From Amycolatopsis acidiphila (GTDB lineage Bacteria; Actinomycetota; Actinomycetes; Mycobacteriales; Pseudonocardiaceae), in the NCBI RefSeq assembly GCF_021391495.1, contig NZ_CP090063.1, positions 5,270,001 to 5,334,000 of the forward strand: a stretch of DNA of 64,000 nt, written 5' to 3'. The position numbers and the translations under genes were made by a program. Numbering within the stretch: the first letter of the stretch is position 1; each line of letters starts with the position of its first letter. Positions 54,976 to 62,930 of the stretch are shown piece after piece. The notes beneath the pieces were generated by a model that worked only from the letters and a program-made list of their open reading frames with translations, was not told the origin of the DNA and did not search any database.

Positions 54976-56523
54976 ATGCCGCAGACCGAGGAGACCTTCA
55001 GGTCCTTCTGGGAACGCCGGGTCGACGCGACCCCGTCCGCGGACTTTCTCGTGTACGAGGGAACGCGGCAGACCTACGCGGAATTCGACCACTCGCTGAA
55101 CTCGCTGGCTCACGGGTTGCTGGCGGCCGGGGTGCGTCAGGGCAGCCGGCTCGCCTATCACCTGCCCAACGGCCTGGACCTGCTGCGGGTGGAGCTGGCG
55201 GCACAGAAGCTGGGCGCGGTCACCGTGCCGATGATCGCCGGGCTGACCTACCCGGAGATGACCTACATCCTGGAGCACGCCGAGCCCTCGCACCTGATTC
55301 TGGACGCGGCCGGGCAACGCACCCTCACCGAGGGCGGCGGTATCGGTGCGCGGGCCATCCGGGTCTTCGTCTTCGACGGGGATACGGCCGGCCTGGACAC
55401 CGGCGAGAACCAGCGCCCGCCGGCACCCGATCTCGATCCCCTGGCGCCGATGTCGATCCGCTACACCTCCGGCAGTACCGGCCGGCCCAAGGGCGTGATT
55501 CAGCCGTCCGCCGGTTTCGCCAGCGCCGGTCACGCGATCGCGAACCGGTTGTCGATCAGCGGCGAGGACAACGTCTTCTCCGCGCTGCCGCTGTTCCACA
55601 CCGCGGCCTCCCACATGATGCTCGCCCCGGCCATCGCCGCGGGCTGTGCGTTCACGCTCGTCCCACAGTTCAGCCGGACCGCGTTCTGGCAGCAGGTCCG
55701 GGACTCGGGCGGCACGATCACCCTGCTGATGCCGGCCCAGATCTCGATCCTGATGACCGCCGCCCCCGGACCCGGCGACCGGGACAACCCGCTCCGGCTG
55801 ATCTTCTCGCATGTGCGGTCCGAGGAGTTCTGCACCAGGTTCGGGGTGGACATCTGCACGACCTGGGCGATGACGGAGACCTCGGGTATGGGCACGCTCA
55901 CCCCGGCCGGATACGACTCCTACCGGCCCAAGCTCATCGGCCGACCGATGCCGGACGACGCGGAGATCAAGATCGTCGGCCCCGCCGGGGAAGAGCTCCC
56001 TCCGGGAGAGCCGGGAGAGCTGTGTTTCCGGCATCCGCACGCGATGATCGAGTACTACCGGGACGAGCGCAACACCGCTTCGACACTGCGCGATGGCTGG
56101 GTGCACAGCGGGGACCTGTGTGCCATGGACGAAGCGGGCCAGGCGTATTTCCACGGACGGCTGAAGAACGTCATCAAGCGTGGTGGCGAGAACATCGCCG
56201 GGGAGGAGGTCGAGTTCACCATCATGGAACATCCGGCCGTGGAGGAATGCGTGGTCTGTGGTGTCGCGGACGAGATCTACACCGAGGAGGTGTGCGCCAC
56301 CGTGGTGGTACGCGAAGGCTGCTCGCTGAGCGAGGCGGAGATCGTGCGGTGGTGTGCCCGGCACCTGTCGGACTGGAAGGTGCCCCGCTACCTCCGGCTG
56401 GTGCACACCCCATTGCCCAGGCTGGCCAACGGAAAGACCAACCGGGGCGTGGTCACCAGGAAGGCCGTGGCCGATCTGGCCGATGCCTGGGATCGGCGGA
56501 ACGAGGTGGCCATCGATGCCTGA
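54976..56523 (+). CDS. AMP-dependent acyl-CoA ligase (CaiC/benzoylacetate-ligase-like)
   Basis: A 515-residue ANL ligase with P-loop RYTSGSTGRPKGVIQPS at about 160, TWAMTETSGMGT at about 296, hinge DGWVHSGDLCAMDEAG at about 370, and catalytic Lys in LANGKTNRGV near the end. ATG 54976 is preferred over the GTG one codon earlier because AGGTGA is better spaced. Its position next to thiolase and ketone carboxylase suggests activation of a beta-keto or aryl-alkyl acid. Confidence 0.9.
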   Translation: MPQTEETFRSFWERRVDATPSADFLVYEGTRQTYAEFDHSLNSLAHGLLAAGVRQGSRLAYHLPNGLDLLRVELAAQKLGAVTVPMIAGLTYPEMTYILEHAEPSHLILDAAGQRTLTEGGGIGARAIRVFVFDGDTAGLDTGENQRPPAPDLDPLAPMSIRYTSGSTGRPKGVIQPSAGFASAGHAIANRLSISGEDNVFSALPLFHTAASHMMLAPAIAAGCAFTLVPQFSRTAFWQQVRDSGGTITLLMPAQISILMTAAPGPGDRDNPLRLIFSHVRSEEFCTRFGVDICTTWAMTETSGMGTLTPAGYDSYRPKLIGRPMPDDAEIKIVGPAGEELPPGEPGELCFRHPHAMIEYYRDERNTASTLRDGWVHSGDLCAMDEAGQAYFHGRLKNVIKRGGENIAGEEVEFTIMEHPAVEECVVCGVADEIYTEEVCATVVVREGCSLSEAEIVRWCARHLSDWKVPRYLRLVHTPLPRLANGKTNRGVVTRKAVADLADAWDRRNEVAIDA

Positions 56524-57553
56524 GCCGGAGTTGTCCGCGTCGTTGATCTTCAGCCGGACGCCGCTCGCCGAGCTGGTCGACCTGGCGCGGCGGTTGGAAG
56601 ACGCCGGCTACCACCGGGTCTGCTTCGGGGAGGCCTGGCGCGAACCCGTGGTGCCGATGACCGCGACGCTCGCGGCGACGAGCCGGATCGGTGTGGGCTC
56701 GGCCATCTCGCAGATCTACCCGGTCAACCCGGTGGTCGTCGCCCAGCAGGCGGCCCAGTTGCAGGAGCTGGGTGCCGGCCGGTTCACCCTCGGCCTGGGG
56801 CTGGGCGCGGGATTCGTCGTGGAGCGGTGGTTCGGCGTGCCGTACGAGCGGCCACTGCGGCGGACGAGAGAGTTCATCGAGGTCGTGCGAGGCGTGCTCG
56901 GTTCGCCGGAGCACGGGCCGTTCAGCTACGAAGGTGAGATCTTCCGGGTGCGCAAGTACCGGTTGCCCTTCGCCGAGCAGACGGTCGGCGTACCGATCTA
57001 CCTTGCTGCGATCGGCCCGCGGATGCAGGAACTGGCCGGCGAACTCGCCGACGGGATCATCGTCGGCTCACTGCATTCGCCACGGTTCATGGAGGAGACG
57101 AAGAAACGGATCGCCATCGGTGCGGATCGTGCCGACCGCGACCCGAACGAGGTCGCCCTCTGGTACTACCTGACCTGCTGCGTGTCGAACGACTCCGAAC
57201 GGGCCCGAGCGCTGGCCCGGCGGAGCCTGGTCTATCTCACCCAGTATCCGCATTACCGCCGCGTCTACGCCGAAGAGGGTTTCGGGGCGCTCGCCGAGCG
57301 GATCGCCGGGCTCGCCCGGGAGCGGGCGATGGAGCGGGCCGAAGCCGCGATCACCGACGAGATGATCGACCGTTTCTGCATTGCCGGAACGGTGGCGGAA
57401 TGCCGGGATCAGCTACGCCGCTACGCCGGCTATCCCGGCTCTCCAGTGCTGCACCTGGTGCCCTTCCGGATCGAGGAAGACGAGGTCGTGGAATCCTTCC
57501 GGCTGGCAGCACAACTGGCGCAAGCCCCGGCAGGAGCACGGGCCGCTACCTGA
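56516..57553 (+). CDS. LLM-class flavin/F420-dependent oxidoreductase
   Basis: A 345-residue luciferase-like TIM-barrel enzyme, with LARRLEDAGYHRVCFGEAWREP at the N-terminus, RFTLGLGLGAG at about 82, and VGVPIYLAAIGPRMQELAGELADGIIVGS at about 150. This is the F420-dependent (mer/MSMEG-type) branch. It starts inside the ligase gene (8-base overlap). It may reduce or oxidise a pathway intermediate; it is the last gene of the TetR operon. Confidence 0.88.
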   Translation: MPEPELSASLIFSRTPLAELVDLARRLEDAGYHRVCFGEAWREPVVPMTATLAATSRIGVGSAISQIYPVNPVVVAQQAAQLQELGAGRFTLGLGLGAGFVVERWFGVPYERPLRRTREFIEVVRGVLGSPEHGPFSYEGEIFRVRKYRLPFAEQTVGVPIYLAAIGPRMQELAGELADGIIVGSLHSPRFMEETKKRIAIGADRADRDPNEVALWYYLTCCVSNDSERARALARRSLVYLTQYPHYRRVYAEEGFGALAERIAGLARERAMERAEAAITDEMIDRFCIAGTVAECRDQLRRYAGYPGSPVLHLVPFRIEEDEVVESFRLAAQLAQAPAGARAAT

Positions 57554-57612
57554 ATCCGCTGGCGCTCGCGGGCGGCCGTCCCCCAGTGACCATTGCCACC
57601 GGAGCGGAAGAC

Positions 57613-57880
57613 GCCGGTGCGGATGGCACACCGGTTGGCGGAGTTCAAGCCGGTCATCGACACGATGCTCCGCGAGGACCTCGACGCACCACACGCAGCG
57701 CCAGCCGGCCCGCCGGGTGCTGGCCCGCATGGTCGATGAGCAGGGCGAGCTGTCGTACTCGACGGTGCGGGACCACGTCGCCCGGAGATCGCGATCGATG
57801 CCGGCCGGCAGTTCGGCGAGGGATTCGTGCCGCAGACCCACGCGCCGGGCGCCTCGGGCCTGTGCGGTCAGCATCACACT
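57613..57880 (+). pseudogene. Degenerate IS21-type transposase (istA) remnant
   Basis: Pieces in successive frames read HRLAEFKPVIDTMLREDLDA, then RRVLARMVDEQGELSYSTVR, then GFVPQTHAPGA. This is the order found in IS21 IstA (LREDLxAPRKQRHTARRV ... SYSTVRDYVARR ... GFVPQxHxPGAEAEVDF). Several frameshifts and the absence of the DDE core and of istB show it is dead. Confidence 0.7.
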
Positions 57881-57924
57881 GCCCATGCTCATCAGGGTGG
57901 GGTGCTGCAAGGCACCGGCGCAGC

Positions 57925-58330
57925 GAGGATGGTGCCGATCGGGAGGCTGGTCGTACTGCGCACCGCCGACCGGCGTGACCTGATCAAGGCGATCACCTGC
58001 CTGACCTGGCCGGGACTGATCGCGCCCGCGCCGGCTCCGGTGCTCGGCGGGCTCTTGGCAGCCCGCATGGTTCCCGCCCGCCGTACCGCGAACACGTCCA
58101 CGTTGGACTGGGGCGGCTTCCTGCCCACCGGGGTGAGCCTGGCAGGCGTGGTGATCGGGATGCAGCGCATGGCAGACGCCTCGTTCCGCTGGGCGGAGGC
58201 TTTCGGGCGCGCCATCGGCGTGGTCACCGAGCTCGGCCCGGTGCTCGCCCGCCTGCGCGCGCTGCCCGACGACGAGCTCCAGGCCGTGCTCGAGCGCCTC
58301 TGCGTGCGGGTGCTGACCACCGACGTGTAG
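57925..58330 (+). pseudogene. Fragment of EmrB/QacA-type MFS transporter
   Basis: The open frame contains PIGRLVVLRTADRRDLIKA followed by TWPGLIAPAPAPVLGGLL and TLDWGGFLPTGVSLAGVV, matching an internal stretch of DHA2-family drug transporters. Part of the transporter between GGLL and the TLDWGGF stretch is missing, and both ends are lost. The final 55 residues (after about 58150) are of unknown origin. Confidence 0.5.
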
Positions 58331-58354
58331 GACGTGTCCACCCGCGGCGTGACG

Positions 58355-58684
58355 TCAGAGGGCGCTTCGGTCACGGGCGTGATCGGCGCCGTCCGATCGG
58401 GCCTTCTCGGCGATGGCCTGGAGGGCGGAGATGTGCTCGGCCAGGGTGTCGCGGCCGGTTTCGGTGAGGTTGAGCCAGGTGCGCGGCCGCTTGCCGACGT
58501 AGCCCTTGCGGACTTCGACGTAGTCGTTCTTGGACAGTGTGGTGACCTGTTTGGACAGCGCGGAATCCGACAGCTTCACCGAGTCCCGGACGAACCCGAA
58601 CTCGGCCCATTCCGCGGCGGCGAGCAGCGAGACGATGGCCAGCCTCGTGGGGTCCAGCAGGAGCTGGTCGAGCTCGGCCACCAT
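58355..58684 (-). CDS. Winged-helix (MarR/ArsR-like, HTH_27) regulator
   Basis: A 109-residue regulator with a single winged helix: (LLLDPTRLAIVSLLAAAEWAEF) then SDSALSKQVTTLSKNDYVEV, a wing (KRPRTWLNLTETGRDTL) and a C-terminal dimer helix. It starts by overlap with the upstream membrane-protein stop. It is the third gene of a three-gene operon whose promoter carries palindromic sites, so it is the natural autoregulator. Confidence 0.85.
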   Translation of the reverse strand: MVAELDQLLLDPTRLAIVSLLAAAEWAEFGFVRDSVKLSDSALSKQVTTLSKNDYVEVRKGYVGKRPRTWLNLTETGRDTLAEHISALQAIAEKARSDGADHARDRSAL

Positions 58685-59151
58685 CAGTCCTTGTCTTGCC
58701 GGCGCAGTAGCCACAGCTGGAACCTGGGGCCCAGGAACATGATATAGAGCCCGGCCAGCGCGCCGTAGTAGATCTCACCGTGCGGCACGTGGAACAGCGT
58801 GATGACCGAGGCCACGGCGATCCCGATGGCGAGAATGGGCGCGATGCGCAGCAGGCGCCATTTCAGGGTGACGGACAGGCTCCGGCTCGACACCACGACC
58901 GACCGGCCGAGCAGGGTGCCGCCCACCCGGGTGCGCAGGCCGAGCGCCAGCACGAGACAGCAGACCACCGCGGGCCAGCCCAGCCAGGCCTGTCGCGGGA
59001 ACAGGTCGGTGGCCGCGCAGTAGAGGAAGACGATCAGGCCGCTGATGATCCACATCCACCGGGACCCCATGGCGGAGTTGATCACCTGTTCCTTGCCCTT
59101 GTGGACCGCCCGCAGCGCCGCCGCCGCCTCTTCCGGCGTTGGTTCGTTCAC
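58684..59151 (-). CDS. Hypothetical four-TM membrane protein
   Basis: A 155-residue protein starting at GTG 59151, which overlaps the previous stop by 4 bases. Four hydrophobic segments (about 32-50, 57-75, 105-122, 128-146) follow a short charged N-terminus. It resembles membrane proteins encoded with small winged-helix regulators in actinobacteria. Function is unknown. Confidence 0.75.
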   Translation of the reverse strand: MNEPTPEEAAAALRAVHKGKEQVINSAMGSRWMWIISGLIVFLYCAATDLFPRQAWLGWPAVVCCLVLALGLRTRVGGTLLGRSVVVSSRSLSVTLKWRLLRIAPILAIGIAVASVITLFHVPHGEIYYGALAGLYIMFLGPRFQLWLLRRQDKD

Positions 59152-59615
59152 CGTTGCCGCTCCCTCGTCTGTTCCGCGCGCTTGTTGACGGTGCGCAGGA
59201 TCAGCCACTGATCGAACCACGCGCCCGTCGTGGTCAGCACCAGCAGCGCCAAGCCCATGATCAGGTGCGCGTAGGTGTGCAGCGGCGCCGCGGTATCCGT
59301 CACCCGGGTCAGGACCAGTTGGAGGAGCAGGCGAACGCCGAACAGCAGCACGACCAGCAGCCGGGCCCGAGGTGAGCGCCACACCGAGCGGAGGTACTGG
59401 CGGCGGCGCGAAAGCAACGCGAACCAGAGCGTGAGGTGCACCGCGATGAGGACCAGTGGCAGGGCCGCGACCAGTGGATGGTTCGCCCGGAACTGCTCAC
59501 TGACGTCGAAACTCGCCACGAGCAAACCGGCCAGGACGAAATACCACGCCGGCAGGCCCTTGACCTGCTGACGGGCCGGGTGCTGCGCCGGTCCTCGTTC
59601 CGTGGCCACCATCAT
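59148..59615 (-). CDS. Hypothetical four-TM membrane protein
   Basis: A 155-residue protein with about four membrane helices (about 25-42, 52-72, 85-108, 117-137). It is the first gene of the operon with the winged-helix regulator. ATG 59615 has GGTGGAGG upstream; the in-frame extension upstream crosses the promoter and is rejected. Function is unknown. Confidence 0.75.
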   Translation of the reverse strand: MMVATERGPAQHPARQQVKGLPAWYFVLAGLLVASFDVSEQFRANHPLVAALPLVLIAVHLTLWFALLSRRRQYLRSVWRSPRARLLVVLLFGVRLLLQLVLTRVTDTAAPLHTYAHLIMGLALLVLTTTGAWFDQWLILRTVNKRAEQTRERQR

Positions 59616-59635
59616 TCGTCCTCCACCGGGAAAAT

Positions 59636-59694
59636 ACTTGCCTGAGGAGAAACATAGCAATCTCTTTCCCATCAGGCAAGTACTTGCCTGATGG
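59636..59694 (-). promoter_or_regulatory. Promoter with 26-bp palindrome operator
   Basis: A perfect 26-base palindrome spans 59669-59694 (half-site TCAGGCAAGT). On the minus strand its right half supplies a -35 TTGCCT, followed by a 17-base spacer and -10 TATGTT. Another half-site, CAGGCAAGTA, lies downstream of the -10 at 59635-59644. The arrangement places repressor sites on the -35 and around the start. Confidence 0.8.
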
Positions 59695-59744
59695 TGACAA
59701 GCGGTCACGGTTTCGCCGGCGTCACCACCACCCACACCTTCGTC

Positions 59745-60204
59745 CAATCCGCAACCTCAAAGGCACCCCCATCACCGAAGAAGCCAACTCCGTCACCGGG
59801 GTGCGCTACAACCTCATCACCGACTACCAAGGCAGGGTCATGGCCATCCTCGACACCAGCGGCGACCTCGCCGCCAGCTGCACCTACGCCCCCTACGCGC
59901 CGTCATCACCACCGGCACCCACGCCGGCGACAACTACCTACGCTGGCTCGGCACCTACCAACCCCGCGGCGGCGTCAGCCTCACCGGCTACCGCGACTAC
60001 AACCCCATCAACCACAGTGATCCGAGAGGAGACAGGCATATCTTGAAAGGAATCGGCGATCTGATCGTCGCCACCGGATCCGCCATCGTCTGCGGCGCTG
60101 GGGCTGTCACCTGCCCAGAGACGCTAGTAACGTGTGGCGCCCCGGTCGTAGCGTGCGGCGCAGGAATCACCGCCACAGACGACGCAGGTGAACAATTCAA
60201 GTGA
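59745..60204 (+). pseudogene. RHS-repeat protein 3' remnant with hydrophobic tail
   Basis: Frame one reads VRYNLITDYQGRVMAILDTS through CTYAPY. A one-base loss at about 59903 shifts to GAVITTGTHAGDNYLRWLGT and VSLTGYRDYNPINHSDPRGD, ending in a Cys/Gly/Ala-rich tail to TGA 60202. The usual core between YNP and NPINHSDPxG (FTQPDPTG... AYAAGNP) is missing, consistent with a deletion. It is the decayed end of an RHS polymorphic toxin-type gene. Confidence 0.7.
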
Positions 60205-60383
60205 CTAATAGGAATAGACAAGCACTCGCCATAACGGCCGTGATCATCATAGTATATGCGGCACTTTTCTGGCTCAGCCTCTCCAATCATGACTCAGCTC
60301 AAACAATCGAACTTGTTGGGCTTATCATCATCGGGGCGGGTCTGATCGCCATGGGAATTTGGCGTCTGAGAGCGCGACGTTGA
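60201..60383 (+). CDS. Small two-TM protein, candidate immunity protein
   Basis: A 60-residue protein from GTG 60201, overlapping the RHS stop by 4 bases. It has two membrane helices (about 8-27 and 36-53) and a basic C-terminus. GC is below that of its neighbours. Its coupling to an RHS tail suggests an immunity protein to the lost toxin, but no family is recognised. Confidence 0.5.
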   Translation: MTNRNRQALAITAVIIIVYAALFWLSLSNHDSAQTIELVGLIIIGAGLIAMGIWRLRARR

Positions 60384-60581
60384 CTCGGCTATGCTGAACA
60401 ACGAGCCCGGATGAGAGCTTGGAGACCGGCGGGCCCGGGCTTACCCCAGCCCCGAAGCCGTCCAGCTCCTCGTCCTGTCGTGCCGGAGTCCGAACCGGAA
60501 CAGCCGGGCCGCCGTGAGCAGACACCCGAAATACCTGCGCCATCCCGCACCCCGAGCAGAGGGCTCGCACGAACCACCATC

Positions 60582-60616
60582 GCTGCCGGCTCCGGACCGG
60601 GTCCGGAGCCGGCAGC
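60582..60616 (-). terminator. Terminator of cat operon
   Basis: Perfect inverted repeats of 17 bases (60582-60598 and 60600-60616) lie 9 bases after the catC stop on the minus strand. They form a very stable hairpin. The region 60384-60581 holds no gene I can support. Confidence 0.85.
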
Positions 60617-60625
60617 TCGTCGTCG

Positions 60626-60919
60626 TCAGGCTTGGCGATCGGCCGCCAGCGCTGAGGGGTGCGGGGCCAAGGGTGTGACGGTGATGTGCATGTACTTGAA
60701 CAGAGGTAGGTTCCACAGCAGGTCGTGCAGTTCGGCGTTGTCCGAGACGTCGAACACGCTGAGGTTCGAGTACTCGCCGACGACCCGCCACAGGTGGGGC
60801 CACTTCCCGGCCCGCTGAAGCTTCTGGCTGTATTCCTTCTCGGTGGTCACGAGCTCCTCCCGGACCTGGGGATCGAGGTCCGGTGGCAGCTCGACGGTCA
60901 TCTGCACAGCGAACAGCAC
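60626..60919 (-). CDS. catC: Muconolactone delta-isomerase
   Basis: A 97-residue enzyme converting muconolactone to 3-oxoadipate enol-lactone. The family pattern is clear: (VLFAVQMTVELPPDL), then EKEYSQKLQRAGKWPHLWRV and LHDLLWNLPLFKYMHITVTPL. GTG 60919 is chosen as start because it aligns with the MLFxVxM beginning of CatC. It lies 8 bases after catA. Confidence 0.93.
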   Translation of the reverse strand: MLFAVQMTVELPPDLDPQVREELVTTEKEYSQKLQRAGKWPHLWRVVGEYSNLSVFDVSDNAELHDLLWNLPLFKYMHITVTPLAPHPSALAADRQA

Positions 60920-60927
60920 GGCGGGCC

Positions 60928-61773
60928 TCAGGCCGGGTCGAGCACGAAGTCGTAGCGGACCTGCTCGCCGCTGCCGTCGTCCGTCGGCGTGGGTGCCAGG
61001 ATCAGGTCGTCCTTCACCGCCGTGGCGATGTCGTCCGCGACGTGCTCGCCGCCGTCGAAGTACAGCTGGGTCGTGATCAGCTGGTAGCCCGGTGACGAGA
61101 CCTTGATGTGCAGGTGCGCGGGCCGCCAGGCGTGCCAGCCTGCGGCGGCGATGAGTGCGCCGGTCGCGCCGTCGGTCGGGATCTGGTAGGGCGCCGGGTG
61201 AATCGTGGTGATCGAGAAATTCCCCTCGGCGTCCGTGGTGGCGCGGCCGCGGAGGTTCCACTCGGGGATGCCGGGCGCGAACTGCGAGTAGAGGCCGTCG
61301 TCATCGGCCTGCCAGAAGTCCACCACCGAGCCCGCGAGCGGTTCTCCGGTCACCGCGCGGACCTGGCCGAAGAAGCGCAGCGGCCGGCCCGCCTCACCGT
61401 CGCGCATCGGCAGGGTGCCTTCCGAACCGAGCTCGGGGGCACCCTCGACGTAGTACGGGCCCTCGATGCTCCCGACGGTGCCCTGCCGGGTCGCGTTCGC
61501 GACCTTCTCCACCTCGTGCTCAAGGAACACGTCCAGGAACAGCGGCCATTCGCCGTCTTCGCCGACCCGGATCAACCAGGCTTTGAAGGCGTTGTACTCG
61601 TCGTAGGTGACCTGGTGCTTGCGGACCACCTCGTGCAAAGCGGCCAGCGCGTCGGAGGCGATGGCATTCACCCGGGCGGCGCCCGTGGTCGCCGCGGCCT
61701 TCGCGCGTTCTTGGAACCGCTCCGTGGCCGACGCGCCCGAAGTGGCGGCGGTGGGCGAAACGACGTCTGTCAT
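60928..61773 (-). CDS. catA: Catechol 1,2-dioxygenase (intradiol)
   Basis: A 281-residue non-haem Fe(III) dioxygenase that cleaves catechol to cis,cis-muconate. Iron ligands are Y108 (in GPYYVEGAP), Y196 (in PAPYQIPTDG), and H220 and H222 (in RPAHLHIKV). The N-terminal helical dimer domain is present. The start at 61773 has GAGAGGTG upstream. It lies 26 bases after catB. Confidence 0.95.
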   Translation of the reverse strand: MTDVVSPTAATSGASATERFQERAKAAATTGAARVNAIASDALAALHEVVRKHQVTYDEYNAFKAWLIRVGEDGEWPLFLDVFLEHEVEKVANATRQGTVGSIEGPYYVEGAPELGSEGTLPMRDGEAGRPLRFFGQVRAVTGEPLAGSVVDFWQADDDGLYSQFAPGIPEWNLRGRATTDAEGNFSITTIHPAPYQIPTDGATGALIAAAGWHAWRPAHLHIKVSSPGYQLITTQLYFDGGEHVADDIATAVKDDLILAPTPTDDGSGEQVRYDFVLDPA

Positions 61774-61799
61774 GACAACACCTCTCTGTGCGGTGGAAA

Positions 61800-62900
61800 T
61801 CAGTCCTGGCGGTAGTGTGCGAGCTTGTCCTCGTCGAGGCGGAGGCCGAGGCCGGGACCTTGCGGCACGCGCAGCTCGCCGCGCTCGATCCGCAACGGCT
61901 CGGCGAGCAGGTCGTCGGTCATGTCGAGGAAGTTGGACAGTTCGCCGGCCCGGCGCGAGGTGAGCTCGAATGCCGACCCGAACACGGCGGCGCACAGCGA
62001 GCCGATCTGGCCGTCGATCTGGTTGCCGATCACGACTTCGACGCCGAGCCCGGAACACTGGCTGAGCACCCGCTGCGAGTAGGTGAACCCGGTGCGGGCG
62101 GTCTTGATGCTGACGCCGTGGGCCGCGCCCGCGAGCAGTTCGCGCGTGACCTCTCCCTGCTTGGTGGCGCTCTCGTCGGCATACAGCGGGATCCGGCTCT
62201 GGGCGGCGAGCCACCGGCGGCCCAGTACGTCGTCGGCGGGGCAGAGCTCCTCGGCGAAGAGCAGCCCGACGTCCTCGAGCGCCCGCAATGCGGCCGCGGA
62301 TTCCGAGGCAGTCCAGCCGCGGTTGCCGTCGATGTAGAGCTCCACGTCGTCCCCGAGCGCCGCGCGCAGGGCCCGGCAGACGTCGACGTCGAGCTGGATC
62401 GGCCGACGTCCCACCTTGACCTTGAAGGTGGTGATGCCGTAGCGATCCCGTACGCGTTCCGCTTCCTCGACCATTTCGCCCGGCTGCGCGAAGCCGACCA
62501 TGTGGCTCACGCGCATCCGGTCGGTGTACCCACCCAGCAGCTCGGTGACCGACACCCCGAGGCTCTGTCCGATGAGATCCCACAACGCCATGTCGATCGC
62601 GCTCTTCGCGGCGGGGTTGCCCACGGTGCGGTCGAGCTTCGCGTGCACCGCCTCCCGTGCCAGTGGGGACATCCCGAGCAGCTGGGGCGCGAAGATCGAG
62701 TCGATGACGCCCTTGACCGACGCCTGGGTCTCGCCGTAGGTGAACGGGCGAGGCGGAGCTTCCGCGGTACCGATCAGGCCCGTATCGGTGTGCACCCGCA
62801 CGAGGACGTGCGCGGCTACCTCAACCTCACCACTCGCGAACCTCAGCGGCTTGCGATACGGGATGGCGAACGGGGTCGTCTCGATTTTGGTGATCTTCAC
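61800..62900 (-). CDS. catB: Muconate cycloisomerase
   Basis: A 366-residue enolase-superfamily enzyme. The catalytic KxK is K160-V-K162, and the metal ligands are D190 in YIDGNRGW, the Glu in FAEELCPAD and the Asp in YADESA. It cycloisomerises cis,cis-muconate to muconolactone. It lies between the reductase and catA in a catechol branch operon. Confidence 0.93.
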   Translation of the reverse strand: MKITKIETTPFAIPYRKPLRFASGEVEVAAHVLVRVHTDTGLIGTAEAPPRPFTYGETQASVKGVIDSIFAPQLLGMSPLAREAVHAKLDRTVGNPAAKSAIDMALWDLIGQSLGVSVTELLGGYTDRMRVSHMVGFAQPGEMVEEAERVRDRYGITTFKVKVGRRPIQLDVDVCRALRAALGDDVELYIDGNRGWTASESAAALRALEDVGLLFAEELCPADDVLGRRWLAAQSRIPLYADESATKQGEVTRELLAGAAHGVSIKTARTGFTYSQRVLSQCSGLGVEVVIGNQIDGQIGSLCAAVFGSAFELTSRRAGELSNFLDMTDDLLAEPLRIERGELRVPQGPGLGLRLDEDKLAHYRQD

Positions 62901-62930
62901 GGGTGTCTCGCGATCCTTTCACGTGACCGA

